The notes: generated from the letters alone by a model not told the origin. Counted from the stretch's first letter, positions 8,741-18,790 are shown. The stretch: DNA of 64,000 nucleotides from Argyresthia goedartella (GCA_949825045.1 OX463818.1:29032906-29096905), one strand, 5' to 3'. Translations and numbers: made by a program.

Positions 8741-11560
8741 CTATTCCCCTGGACATCTGTCCTCTAAGTAATCAGATATCCTGTAGTAACCTTTTTTATA
8801 CAATTTCTGTTTTATTATTATTTTAAACTTGTCTAAAGGTAAGTTTTTAATATCAGTAGGGACCTTATTGTAATAGCGTATACTATTGCTTTTAAAAGAA
8901 TTACTAATTTTATGTAGTCGGCTTACATAAGCAACCAACTTGTCTTTATTTCTAGTATTAAAATTGTGTATATCACTGTACTTCTGAAAATTAGTTATAT
9001 TTCTTTTTACATACACAAGATTGTCATAGATATATTGAGACACAAATGTCAGAATATTGATTTCTTTAAACTTTTCCCTCAGTGACACTCTAGGCCCTAA
9101 TCTATAAATTGCACGAACAGCCCGTTTCTGCAGAATAAATATACTATAAGCATTCGCAGCGTGACCCCACAATAAAATACCATAGGTCATTAGACTATGA
9201 AAGTAACTAAAGTAGACTAGTCTAGCGGTGTCTACGTTGGTAAGAGCTCTAATTTTTTTAACTGCGAACGCTGCCGAACTCAGTCTGTTCGACAATTTAT
9301 TTATATGAGGATCCCATTGTAGTTTGGCGTCTAAAGTAATGCCCAAAAAGACAGTCGACTGCACAAGGTCCAATCTCTGTCCTTTTATAAATATGTCTGT
9401 AGTTACCGGGTTCACATTGGGTAACACGAATTTAATACATTTAGTTTTCTTTTCATTAAGTAATAAATTGTTAACAGTAAACCAGTTCACTATACTAGAG
9501 ATAGCATTGTTTACCTTGTCATAATTTGATTGCTGTCTTTTAACTTTAAATATCAAAGAAGTATCATCGGCAAACAATACTAACCCATGTTTTGCTTTAA
9601 CAAGGTAAGGTAAATCATTAATATATACTAAAAACAAGAAAGGACCAAAAATTGAACCTTGCGGTACGCCCATACTTATTGAAGACCCAGGTGATCTTTT
9701 CCCATTAACATCGACCATCTGAACCCTATCTGTTAGATATGACTCCAGAAGGCCAAGTGCCTGATCTTTTACACCATAATGGCGTAACTTCCTGACATGA
9801 GTGTCATGATGGACGCAATCAAAAGCCTTGGATAGATCGCAGAAGACACCTATTGCATCCATTGCGTCTTCCCAGGCATCAAAAATATTGTCGATTAGTT
9901 CAACACCAGCATCGGCTGTTGAACGACCCTTTGTGAAACCAAACTGAGCAATATGAATTAAATTATTGAGATAAAAATGACTTTGCAATTGATTAAGTAT
10001 GAGTTTTTCAAATATTTTGCTAAGCGTTGGTAGTATCGATATGGGTCTAAAATTGGTGGGGTCTGATGTACTACCAGCTTTGAATAAAGGTATAACTTCA
10101 CTTAGTTTCATCAAGTCAGGAAACACACCACTATCTATACATTGATTAAATATACAACAAATGTGAGGTGCAATACAATCTACAATGGAACTAATAATTT
10201 TTACTGATAGACCATGGGCGTCAGCTGTCTTTTTCATTTCCAGGGATTTAAACGCTTTTACAATGTCATCATTATTTACGTGCCTAAATTTAAAATCTGT
10301 TTTACATTCCTCAAAGTTTTGTTTAAGTATAGATTCAGCAGCAGCGGGAGATGAATTTAAAGACTTGGTTGTTGAAACTGGAATGTCCGTAAAGACATTT
10401 TCGAAAGCTTTTGCTACTTCTAGGTCAGTACTTAGCAATTGATTATCTATCTTAAGCTTGAAGTTATTATGTGTAGCTTTGGCCTTTCCAGTCTCTCTGT
10501 TTATAATTTGCCAAGTCGTTTTCATTACATTGCTACTAGATTCAATTTTGTTTTTAATGTAATTAGATTTAGCTACGGCACAAACGCGTTTAAACATTTT
10601 TGAATAACTACGAACATAATCTAGAAAGGCCGTATTTTTGTTATATGATTTCTCTTCATAGAGTTCATATAATCTTCGTCTGCTCCTATGAATTCCAACT
10701 GTCGCCCAATCACTAAACAAAGCTTTGTTATTAACTTTTATAGTTTTTGATTTAAATACCGTATCATATTCATTTTTGACAAGGTTAAATACTGAGTTGT
10801 ACAACAAATTTGGATCGTCACTGTATGGTATTTCCCATAGTTTATCTAAAATATTATTCCTGTAGTGTTCAAGCCGAGTGTCACTAACGGGCACACATGT
10901 AATATCCTCTTTTTGGTCCTTTTTTATTTTAATATTGAATATACCTATCTGACCAGAGTGATCAGAGGTTAATTTATTGATGACCGATTTGAAAATGGGC
11001 GTAATGTTAGTAAATATATTGTCAATGCAGGTAGCAGATGTTGCAGTAATTCTAATAGGCTCCAAAAACAGATAGTTCATGTTGTGACATAAAAATAAAG
11101 ATTTTAATCTAGTACAAATATTATTATCCTCTAACAGATTAACATTAAAATCACCACAAATTATAAAAAAAATGTTTTTATCGCTGATTTTAATCAACAC
11201 TTCATCCATTTTCTTTTCGAATAAATCAAAGGATGAATCTGGTGGTCTGTATACGCTCATTACAATAAGTTGTTTAAGTTCAATACAGGCTATTTCCATG
11301 GTACGCTCAACAGACAGGCTCACTATGTCAACTCGTTCCTTATATTTAAAACTATTATTTACAAGTATTAAGACGCCACCGCGATCAGCTGTTTTTCTGT
11401 TGAACGAACTAGCAACGTGGTGGTTATTAAAGTTGAACATGAACTGATAACTCTTTAGAAAGTGCTCTGTTATACATAAAATATCAATATTATTACAGTT
11501 CATGAATAACTCAATTTCCAGTTCTTTACTTAACATGCCCTGTATTTTTTGATGAACCAC
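8741..11560 (-). CDS. CR1-like LINE ORF2: endonuclease-reverse transcriptase, 939 codons open
   Basis: This is the enzyme for target-primed reverse transcription. The EN domain has HQKIQG (3-8), ITEHFLK (30-36), NRKTADRGG (54-62), GDFNVNL (136-142) and SDHSG (199-203). The linker has MKTTWQIINRETGK. RT motifs are PTNFRPISILPTLSK, AFDCVHHD, MGVPQGSIFGPF and LFADDTSLIF near residue 660, with the C-terminal thumb to the end. The annotated start is a GTG. The frame is open upstream to about 11713 with no ATG, and the first internal ATG is residue 9 (MLSKE). The truncated relative at 1-1280 has an ATG that aligns with NEKCK here, so the start codon was probably lost, or the product starts by another route. 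ORF1 ends about 50 bases before the open region. Confidence 0.88.
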   Translation of the reverse strand: MVHQKIQGMLSKELEIELFMNCNNIDILCITEHFLKSYQFMFNFNNHHVASSFNRKTADRGGVLILVNNSFKYKERVDIVSLSVERTMEIACIELKQLIVMSVYRPPDSSFDLFEKKMDEVLIKISDKNIFFIICGDFNVNLLEDNNICTRLKSLFLCHNMNYLFLEPIRITATSATCIDNIFTNITPIFKSVINKLTSDHSGQIGIFNIKIKKDQKEDITCVPVSDTRLEHYRNNILDKLWEIPYSDDPNLLYNSVFNLVKNEYDTVFKSKTIKVNNKALFSDWATVGIHRSRRRLYELYEEKSYNKNTAFLDYVRSYSKMFKRVCAVAKSNYIKNKIESSSNVMKTTWQIINRETGKAKATHNNFKLKIDNQLLSTDLEVAKAFENVFTDIPVSTTKSLNSSPAAAESILKQNFEECKTDFKFRHVNNDDIVKAFKSLEMKKTADAHGLSVKIISSIVDCIAPHICCIFNQCIDSGVFPDLMKLSEVIPLFKAGSTSDPTNFRPISILPTLSKIFEKLILNQLQSHFYLNNLIHIAQFGFTKGRSTADAGVELIDNIFDAWEDAMDAIGVFCDLSKAFDCVHHDTHVRKLRHYGVKDQALGLLESYLTDRVQMVDVNGKRSPGSSISMGVPQGSIFGPFLFLVYINDLPYLVKAKHGLVLFADDTSLIFKVKRQQSNYDKVNNAISSIVNWFTVNNLLLNEKKTKCIKFVLPNVNPVTTDIFIKGQRLDLVQSTVFLGITLDAKLQWDPHINKLSNRLSSAAFAVKKIRALTNVDTARLVYFSYFHSLMTYGILLWGHAANAYSIFILQKRAVRAIYRLGPRVSLREKFKEINILTFVSQYIYDNLVYVKRNITNFQKYSDIHNFNTRNKDKLVAYVSRLHKISNSFKSNSIRYYNKVPTDIKNLPLDKFKIIIKQKLYKKGYYRISDYLEDRCPGE

Positions 11561-11757
11561 GTTTAAAATATTCTTACTTTTACATTTTTCATTACTAGTA
11601 ACTTGATTTAATGGGCAAGATGAAGGTATATTTATACAAATATTAATATTACTGCCAGAGTTACTCTCTGTTGTCCTATGGGTTAATTTAAAGAGCTTGG
11701 AACAGATTCCAAGGAGTACATGTCATTATTATTACACTGCTCAATAGAAGCAGGCGT

Positions 11758-13272
11758 TTAATTAGTCAAAAACTTGACTGAGTTCAAAATAAAATAAGAT
11801 AGTGACTGTGCTATCTGTTTTGTATAAAACCTAGATAGGTAATACCTATCCTTAGTCAAATAAAAATATTTTCCAATACAAATATTGGTGTCTATGAAAT
11901 GAAATTTTTCAGTATGACGACATGTCAATGTGTGTATGAATGTATTATAATCATGTCTTATATGATTTTCATGTTGTGACAAAGATTGGCTGAAGGGAAA
12001 CGCAAACAAGATTATTCTATCTACATTTTGTAAAGAATTTAATTTGGAAAAGTATTTAGTAATTAGTTTTTTAGATACATTTTCCCTTCTACCAATTAAA
12101 ATAATTAGGGTGGTTGGTTCTAAAAACTGCGATGACAACACTTTGTTTAATATTTGTGAATATGTGGCGCCAGGCATACAGTTATTTAATATTGCCTGGC
12201 CCACGCGCTGACTTAGTTGTAAACCCATATTTTTTCCAAGTTCATCGCTGTAAATTATATACCTATCCTTTGTCCGAGAGAAGGAGGCGTTATTGATAAC
12301 ACTATTAGTACTCAAGTCGACTGACGGCGGCGCCTGGGTCAGTATCAGCTGTTCGGCCGGCTGCTCGGCGGGACACACGGTCGGCACGCAACAGTCCGCT
12401 GGAGCTTGTTTACAATCACAGATGTGATTGTCGGTCAAAGATATGAAAGTGTCATAATTATACTTACACGTCTCCAACAAACTATTCATAGCCGACACAT
12501 GTTCCTTAATTTCGTATTGTGCTGACTCATATTTACGTGTAATACTTTGTAATGATGAGTTTAAAATATGCATATCTGACTGGAGTCGCCGTGTGTCACA
12601 TTCGTACTTTTCTGTAGTTTTTTCCAAACATAATCTACAATCATCGATTTCCTTAATTAATTCGACACGTTCCTTGCTACAATTTACATTTTTACAAAAT
12701 ATTTTATTTCTATTAGCTAGTTTTTGTGTTTTTTTTGTATAATTATTCAATTTAACATATTTCTTTAATTTATTTTTACTACAGCTCATAGTGGTTACTG
12801 ATTGCGATCTATTAGGACTATCACACGTGAGATCACAAGCTGTTAGGTCAATAGTTGGTATGCCAGTTTGGCTCATGACCTCATTATAGAAGGCCCTGGT
12901 TGTAGCACTGTCTCGCTGTTCCTCCCGCTCGCTGAAAACTTGAAGCTCGTGGTGTGCCTCTGCAAGCTTTTGTTCAAGTGATTTTATGTGTTGCAATGCT
13001 ACGTGGTGGACATCATGACACTTGTAAAATGAGTCGACTTGGTGTTGTAGTTCATCTCTCTGGGCACTGAGATCCTGGCATTGGATGTCCAACTCACTGA
13101 GCTCTTCTTTTAGCGCTGAATTTTTCTTAATTTGCTTTTCTATCTCCTCGTCACACTCATCTCGCTCTCGTAGAAGTATTTCACAAAGCTCTTGGCTCTT
13201 CTTGAGCTCCAGCAAGGTCGCTTTCAGCTTCAACTCCACATCGCGTGTGCTCATCTTGCTTCGGGTCAGCAT
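11758..13272 (-). CDS. CR1-like LINE ORF1: coiled coil plus SGNH/esterase-like C-terminal domain
   Basis: 504 codons from an ATG at 13272. The N-terminal 115 residues are rich in E, K, L and Q with heptad spacing and look like a coiled coil. A second helical, cysteine-containing stretch follows (about 195-290). The C-terminal 160 residues run from IYSDELGKNMG through a PGATYSQIL block and LIILIGRREN to HFIDTNI. That order resembles the SGNH-hydrolase-like (esterase) domain known in CR1-group ORF1 proteins. This is recognised by pattern, and I cannot confirm the catalytic triad. The same C-terminal end survives at 1328-1711. No lesion was seen. Alternatives such as a pure RNA chaperone without esterase activity are possible. 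Confidence 0.8.
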   Translation of the reverse strand: MLTRSKMSTRDVELKLKATLLELKKSQELCEILLRERDECDEEIEKQIKKNSALKEELSELDIQCQDLSAQRDELQHQVDSFYKCHDVHHVALQHIKSLEQKLAEAHHELQVFSEREEQRDSATTRAFYNEVMSQTGIPTIDLTACDLTCDSPNRSQSVTTMSCSKNKLKKYVKLNNYTKKTQKLANRNKIFCKNVNCSKERVELIKEIDDCRLCLEKTTEKYECDTRRLQSDMHILNSSLQSITRKYESAQYEIKEHVSAMNSLLETCKYNYDTFISLTDNHICDCKQAPADCCVPTVCPAEQPAEQLILTQAPPSVDLSTNSVINNASFSRTKDRYIIYSDELGKNMGLQLSQRVGQAILNNCMPGATYSQILNKVLSSQFLEPTTLIILIGRRENVSKKLITKYFSKLNSLQNVDRIILFAFPFSQSLSQHENHIRHDYNTFIHTLTCRHTEKFHFIDTNICIGKYFYLTKDRYYLSRFYTKQIAQSLSYFILNSVKFLTN

Positions 13273-13528
13273 TGCACCCTTTTTCGTCTGAAAAAAAACC
13301 GCGAATAGGTGTCAGTGTATGACCGGGTGGAATACTAGCGAACACTAGGGAGTTTATTGCACAATGAAGGTGTTAAGTGTGTGTTTTTGTTGAATGTGGC
13401 AGAATGTTGCGTCTTCAACTTTGCTTCCGCTTTTGCCAAGTAAAGAGAGACAAAACGGTACCTGAGTGAGTGTACGGCAAGTGTTTCACTTATATGAAGG
13501 TTTGTTTAGTGTGTGTTTCACGGGCGTC

Positions 13529-13947
13529 CGTTGTGCACGCTCAGTTCGGATCCAAATGATTTGGAAGCGTTGACGCCGGGTCACTTCCTGAAAGGTCAGC
13601 CACTTAACGCCCTGCCAGAATACCCATTCGGTGATGTTAAGTTAAGTCGGTTAACTAGGTGGCAGATGTTGCAGCAGATGGCTCAAGATTTTTGGAAACG
13701 GTGGTCCCTTCAGTACTTGCACATCTTGCAGCAGCGCCTTAAGTGGACTGACCGGACGAGCCCCCCTCAAGTCGGTGATTTGGTGCTGATTAAGGATGCG
13801 AACCTGCCATCATTGAGATGGAGACGAGAAAGGATCGTCAATTTGTACACGGGTCGGGATGGCACGCCTCGATCAGCAGAAGTCAAGGTGGGGGACTCGG
13901 TCCTCAAGAGAGCGGTCGCAACACTTTCTCGCCTTCCTATTGATTAG
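13529..13947 (+). pseudogene. BEL-1 pol part 3: integrase C-terminal domain
   Basis: The integrase tail of the BEL/Pao element. It opens with RPLCTLSSDPNDLEALTPGH and continues through LTRWQMLQQMAQDFWKRW to VGDLVLIKDANLP and the final KRAVATLSRLP before a stop at 13945-13947. It follows in frame from the codons left of the CR1-like LINE. This part itself has no lesion. A G-rich stretch resembling a polypurine tract precedes the LTR at 13979. Confidence 0.88.
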
Positions 13948-13978
13948 GGACAGGTTCGGGCCTGTCCGGGCGGGTGAC

Positions 13979-14503
13979 TGTTTAATATTTATGCTTCGGC
14001 ACGCACCGGTTTTTTTGTTGCGCGGATCGACCGCGAGTGATCGGGACATCACTAGCTAGCTGTCACTTGCATAGAAAAAAAAATGACTAGCTAGCTGTCA
14101 CTTTGCACATGGAAAAATTGTCGCCGTCAGGTATTCGGGCCTTGGCGGAATGTTAATTATAATAATATCGTAACAATCGTCAAGAAATAAGTAGATTTCA
14201 CGTCATCGTAGTGAGTGCTTCGTGCTGTGAAATGTTGAAGTGGTTCGGTCACCAATTCGTCGCGTTCGGATAGCGACCCTTGTAGTCGGCAGCATCACGA
14301 CGGCAACAGCAGCGGCCTACGACGCGAGTAAGATTCGACTCCCATCACCCCCCACCCTCGTGATCCTCATTCCGTACTCCCGCCTCGAATTGAGCTTTCG
14401 AATGCCGGTCCACGGCGTCAAGGTCAGTACTGCTTGTGACATTCCACTGAAAAACAACCCTACCAAGATTACACCCCTTTTCGGTTGAGGCGTGAATTTA
14501 ACA
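13979..14503 (+). repeat. 3' LTR of BEL-1
   Basis: 525 bases starting tgtttaatatttatgc and ending in aaca. It is clearly the same LTR as 33991-34566 and, inverted, 26331-26902. Compared with those it lacks a segment near 14057 and has an 18-base direct duplication (actagctagctgtcactt at 14051 and 14086). LTRs carry the promoter and the poly(A) signal of the element. The matching 5' LTR is not in the window. Confidence 0.88.
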
Positions 14504-14890
14504 TCATGTAAATAGTTTTTAACATTTTGACGTAATTCCAAAATTCTAAATGTCTTTATTACTGTAGATATTTACATATAATTAGCAATCATAGAAACTC
14601 CCACAGATTGATTTTTAGATCTCTTTTAAAAATTGCTTATGCTTAACTATTACAAAATATAATATTTAGTCATTATCATAATTAATAAGCAGGAATAATT
14701 AATTACAAAATTATTAACAGCAAGGTCTGTGTTGAGCCAGATTAAACCCATACAGTCCCATCATTTAAGTAATCTTGAATATTGTAATATCCCTTTTAAA
14801 TTGCTCAAATGGCAATTTCAAGATCTCCAGAGGTATCTTGTTGTAGTAGATAATGCATTGACCCTTGAAAGTAAACATGCCAATATCTAA
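14504..14890 (-). pseudogene. LINE 3' end fragment (last 35 codons of an ORF2 and 3' UTR)
   Basis: Reading on the minus strand from about 14875, FKGQCIIYYNKIPLEILKL and a final FKIT stop at 14765 match the usual C-terminus of CR1-type ORF2 proteins (YNKIP). Left of this is about 260 bases of AT-rich sequence, probably its 3' UTR. It is heavily 5'-truncated. It abuts the BEL-1 LTR. Confidence 0.6.
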
Positions 14891-15002
14891 GTACTATGTG
14901 GCGATGTACATATTTTTTCATACAAATGGGATCGGCGTCTAGTGACGTTGTGCAAAATGCTAGCAAAATGAGAGCTACCTTGTATCGCACAACGTCCTAA
15001 GG

Positions 15003-15300
15003 CGTCAACGTATGTATACGTCTGTGCTATACAACATAGACAAAAAGGAACATAACCGCTAACACCGTTTAATAACGTCGACGTATATAGACGCCTGTGC
15101 TGTAAAGCGTAGACAAATATATATATAGCCGCTAACAACGTACAAAAAGGTCGACGTATAAAGACGCTTGTGCTGTACAGCATAGATCAAAATATACATA
15201 GCCGCTAATAACATATAATTACCTCGACTTGTGAAGATGCCTGTGCTGTAGATCGTAGATAAAACTAGTCGCTAATAACGTATAAAAACGTCGGGGTAAA
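15003..15300. repeat. Tandem repeat, 73-bp unit, about four copies
   Basis: The block c-gtcgacgtat...gcctgtgctgta...tagccgctaa recurs with starts at 15003, 15076, 15149, 15222 and 15289. The spacing is 73 bases except for the last unit, which is 6 shorter. Copies are clearly diverged. Short open frames across it are incidental. Confidence 0.85.
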
Positions 15301-15329
15301 GAAAAGAAAGGTAGGTGCCTATTTAGATT

Positions 15330-15868
15330 AAATAAAACCATTGATTACTTGTTTTTACACAAATATATATTTTTATTAATCATTCATTCAGTCTCAGGTA
15401 AGATTCATGATAATTAAAAGACTTAATTAATTCATGCAGTTACCTATAATTATAAACTTCTAAAAATAATCGAGTAAGTAGTAGGAACTTTCATCGCAAC
15501 AAGAAAAACTATATTGGGTACTTATAGACCCAGACAATACTTGTGGCTAAAGATGGCTCACTGGAATAACAGATTTAATTACAAGCAAGGCGGCAGTTAT
15601 AGTACTTATTTTTACACAAACATCTATTTTTATTAATCTTTAATTCAGTCTCAGGTAAGATTCACAATAATTAACAGACCTAATTACTAGCAAGGGTTCA
15701 GGCAGTTACCTAAAATAATAAACTTCTAAAAATAATCGAGAAGGTAGTAGGAACTTTCATCGTAACAAAAACTATAATGGGTACTTATAGACCCAGACAA
15801 TATTTATGGCTATAAATGGCTATCTGGAATAAAATATCTATGGAATAATAACAATTATGTAAACTGAC
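15330..15868. repeat. Degenerate tandem repeat, about 257-266 bp unit, copies 1 and 2
   Basis: cagtctcaggtaagattca occurs at 15389 and 15646. cttctaaaaataatcgag and tagacccagacaata recur at matching offsets. Two fuller units lie here. The array is interrupted by a LINE at 15869 and continues at 16529. Confidence 0.8.
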
Positions 15869-16528
15869 TTGTTTGTTTGTTTAGACAATATATTGTTTCG
15901 AACCTCTTTTGCTCATAAATTTCCCTGCTTCCTTGGTCCCTTCCTATACAATAGAATAAATAGAATAGCTGAAATTTATACTCTCTCAACATTTGATTTA
16001 ATAAAACGGTATATAAAATATTACACTCACTCGACTATGACAAAACTGAGGAATTACTCAAAATTACTAGCTAACCAAATAATATTTCTAAGTACTTACA
16101 AAAATATTTACTATTTTAATAATTATAATAAAAGTCTGACATATGTGTTAATCTCACACACCCTCTCACACACACTCATTCACAATCACGCCACACACAG
16201 AGAGGATCACAAACAAACTCACTAACCCACTCTCTTATTATTATTTTTTCATGTTAATTGTATAAGTATAACTACTAATTTAGGTACAACATGTTTTTAA
16301 TTTTAAATGTTACTATTTTTGTTGTTGGTTTCTTTCTGTGTACCATAAACTAGCTTTACATATTTTAAGGGAAGAGCGCTGTGGCCTGAAATACAGGTTT
16401 AGACCTAGCTCAGGCTCAGATGTTCACATTATCTTTGTATCAATCTATTTAGCTAAGTACCTTTAATTGTAACTTTTTACTGTCCAAGTTTTTTGATGAA
16501 TAAATATTTTTATTATTATTATTATTAC
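15869..16528 (+). pseudogene. 5'-truncated LINE fragment with (ATT)n tail
   Basis: A short ORF2 C-terminus begins near 15900 (HKFPCFLGPFLYNRIN, a motif typical of the last 50 residues of insect LINE ORF2s). A CA-rich 3' UTR follows, then an aataaa-containing end with an (ATT)n tail at 16505-16528. It is inserted in the ~260-bp tandem repeat, whose sequence resumes right after the tail. Confidence 0.65.
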
Positions 16529-16850
16529 TTAATTACAAGCACGGCGGCAGTTATAGTTATCTATAATTTTAAACTTCTGAAAATAATCGAGTAATTATGG
16601 CTAATAATGGCTCACTGAAAATAAATATCTATGGAATAACAACAATTATGTAAACAGACTTTATTACTAGCAAGGCATCAGGCCGTTGCCTATGATTTAA
16701 AACTTCTGAAAATAATCGAATAGAGTCAGTTGTAGGGGCTTTCGTCATAACAAGGACAACTATATTGGGTACTTATAACTAGACAATAATTATGGCTGAT
16801 ACTAACTTATACTAATGGCTCACTGGAAATAAATATCTATGGAATAACAA
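16529..16850. repeat. Degenerate ~260-bp tandem repeat, copies 3 and 4 (shortened)
   Basis: cttctgaaaataatcga occurs twice here, at about 16573 and 16702, with the flanking ggctcactg and aaatatctatggaataacaa blocks of copies 1 and 2. The third unit lacks its first half. The array stops at the RTE fragment at 16853. Confidence 0.75.
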
Positions 16851-16852
16851 AA

Positions 16853-17325
16853 ATGATGTTATTATTATTATTACGAGCCCACCATGTCCCACTGCTGGGA
16901 AAAGGCTTCTCTCCCCCTCTTCCACTCTATCCGATCCTGAGCGGTCTCCCTCCAATCCTGTCCCATAGACCCAACTCATCACTCCATCTCTTCCTGGGTC
17001 GGCCACGCTTTCTCTTTGCATTTTCTGGGAGCCAGGCTGTGGCTCTCTTAGCCCAGCTATTCGGCAGCATCTGAGCAACATGGCCGGCCGAGTCCCATTT
17101 TAGTTGGGCAGCCTTCTGAGCCATCTATTATCTTTGTTCGGAAGCGCAGCTCTGAATTCCGGATCCGGTCTAAAAGCCTAATACCGAGAAAACTGCGCTC
17201 CATGTTTCTCTGGCAAAGCCCGAGTTTGAACCTTTGCGCGTCAGTCAAAGACCAGGTTTGGGCTCCGTAGGATAGGATGGGAAGAATGCACATGTCCATG
17301 AGCTTGCGTTTCAGGGACAACGAAA
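16853..17325 (-). pseudogene. RTE-type LINE fragment, RT C-terminus and 3' tail
   Basis: On the minus strand two frames give the familiar RTE C-terminus: LPILSYGAQTWSLTDAQ, ERSFLGIRLLDRIRNSEL, RTKIID, then after a frameshift LKWDSAGHVAQM and KRGRPRKRWSDEL. The last codons (SLFPAVGHGG) run into an (ATA)n tail at the left end. It is 5'-truncated at about 17325 and frameshifted near 17125. Confidence 0.8.
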
Positions 17326-17339
17326 GTATACGTACGTTT

Positions 17340-17790
17340 TTTCTGTTTTCTTCCCTTTTGTACTTTTATGATCTTTTCCAGAGGACATAACCATCGGAAG
17401 ATGGAAGTTCATACAACTTAACCCCATAATTAGCTTTTTTGCTTTTTATATATAGTCTGAATGATCAGATTCAGAGGTCGTCTCTAAATGATAGCATCGA
17501 TTCATCTAAATAAAGTTCTTTGTCAGGTTTTTAACATTCTGTGAAATTCTCGGTCATAAGATCAATGAAACGGATGATTTACTCTTTCCCTTTTGAGTTG
17601 AGTTCGGATACACACAAGCAACTTAGTATTTGTTCGAATCTGAGCGCTGACATAGCGTATTGGAAAATGGGTTGATAATATAAAACATCGCTGTATGTAA
17701 AAAGTTTTCGTTTTTGAGGAAAATTTACTTGTCCCATGAGCAAACATAATCCCAAGAATTTCTTCATTTCATCATTATCCACGTCTCTCT
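17340..17790 (-). pseudogene. piggyBac-family transposase relic
   Basis: A minus-strand reading gives DEMKKFLGLCLLMGQVNF and PIFQYAMSALRFEQILSCL, which match the piggyBac N-terminal/DDE region pattern (fxGLxLLMG ... PIF..xMSxxRF). After stops and shifts it continues with LYLDESMLSFRDDL and SKKANYGVKLYEL. The D of LDESML lies where the first catalytic Asp of piggyBac transposases is found. Neither terminal repeats nor TTAA sites were located. Only a third of the usual ~600 residues remain. Confidence 0.7.
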
Positions 17791-17857
17791 ACTTTAATTG
17801 ACGCTGTGGAGTGTTTCATGTGCGTCGCGCGTTTGAGGAACACAATGCCTTTCCATA

Positions 17858-18790
17858 TTAATTGGTCTTATTAGCAATGTACTCCAGAATGTGAGGTAGA
17901 AGCAATTTGTTAAAAATATCCAATTTTTCCAACATGAGCTTATATTTGACTTCATGTGGGTCCCAGATGATAGCGTCATATTCAAGCCTGCTACGGACAA
18001 GGGCATTGTACAATGTTGTAACTGTAGAAACATCAATGAAAACCCTCGCCTGCCTCATTACAAACACAAGCGACCTGTAAGCTCTCTTACACGTATCTTG
18101 AATGTGGTCATTAAATGTTAGCTTTGTGTCCATAGTCAGTCCCAGGTCACGTATTGAATTAACTCTCATGATAGGAAAGCCAGTTATAGAATAGACATGA
18201 CAATTAATCATAAGTCATAATCTTGCACTTGGAGCTATTGAAGGTCAAGTTATTTCTCACACTCTACTCAACCACGCCATCAATGTCTCGTTAACGTCAT
18301 CGTCACACTCGATACTCAAGAACAACTTCAAGTCATCAGCAAACATAAGACACTCGGCAGTCTTGATGACTTCAGGAAAATCGTTGATCATAATAAGAAA
18401 CTGGATAGGGCCAAGTGTGCTCCCCTGACTTACACCTGAGCAAGTATCACAGCACACTGAACGCATCGAGAAGCGGTTTGTCAGGCAGGAATACCAAGTT
18501 GAAGTAAGCGGCAAACGCACTAGCCGCATACTCCGGTCACTTTGTTACCTTCATAAGTGTACACGTCGCAAGTCTGTCTACACTTACGTTAGTCCTTTAT
18601 AAAGTCCCAGAACGTAGTAGGGTCAGTCTGTAGGTGCCGCTCAGCACGTCGTTTGTAGTCAGCATAGGTTAAGTCGATGAGGTCTTTAACTCGGGTTCTA
18701 TAGTACCTAAACATTTCCATGTTGAATTGGTTACCGTCAGCCTTGAATTTCTTCAGGTGGAAATATTTGTTTTTAATGTTGCGTACAATG
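17858..18790 (-). pseudogene. LINE reverse transcriptase fragment
   Basis: From right to left: a linker resembling LINE ORF2 (DLIDLTYADYKRRAERH, TTFWDFIKD), a gap, then SGVSQGSTLGPIQFLIMIND and LMFADDLKLF, the RT catalytic block, with NSIRDLGLTMDTKLTFNDHI and YDAIIWDPHEVKYKLMLEK downstream. There are at least two frame changes and an internal deletion that removes the N-terminal RT. It abuts the piggyBac relic on the left and the satellite-like array on the right. Confidence 0.75.

Larger units (their letters stand above)
8510..13523 (-). mobile_element. Full-length CR1-like LINE with both ORFs open, inserted in BEL-1 integrase
   Basis: A minus-strand element of 5014 bases. The 3' end on the left has a (GATTTT)n-type tail at 8510-8540. 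It contains an open ORF2 and an open ORF1 of 504 codons. About 250 bases of 5' UTR end at 13523. A gcgtc duplication flanks it. It belongs to the same group as the truncated copy at 1-1711. No stop or frameshift is visible in either ORF, so it is the best preserved LINE in the window. The one reservation is that ORF2 has no ATG at the position used by the other copy. Confidence 0.85.
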
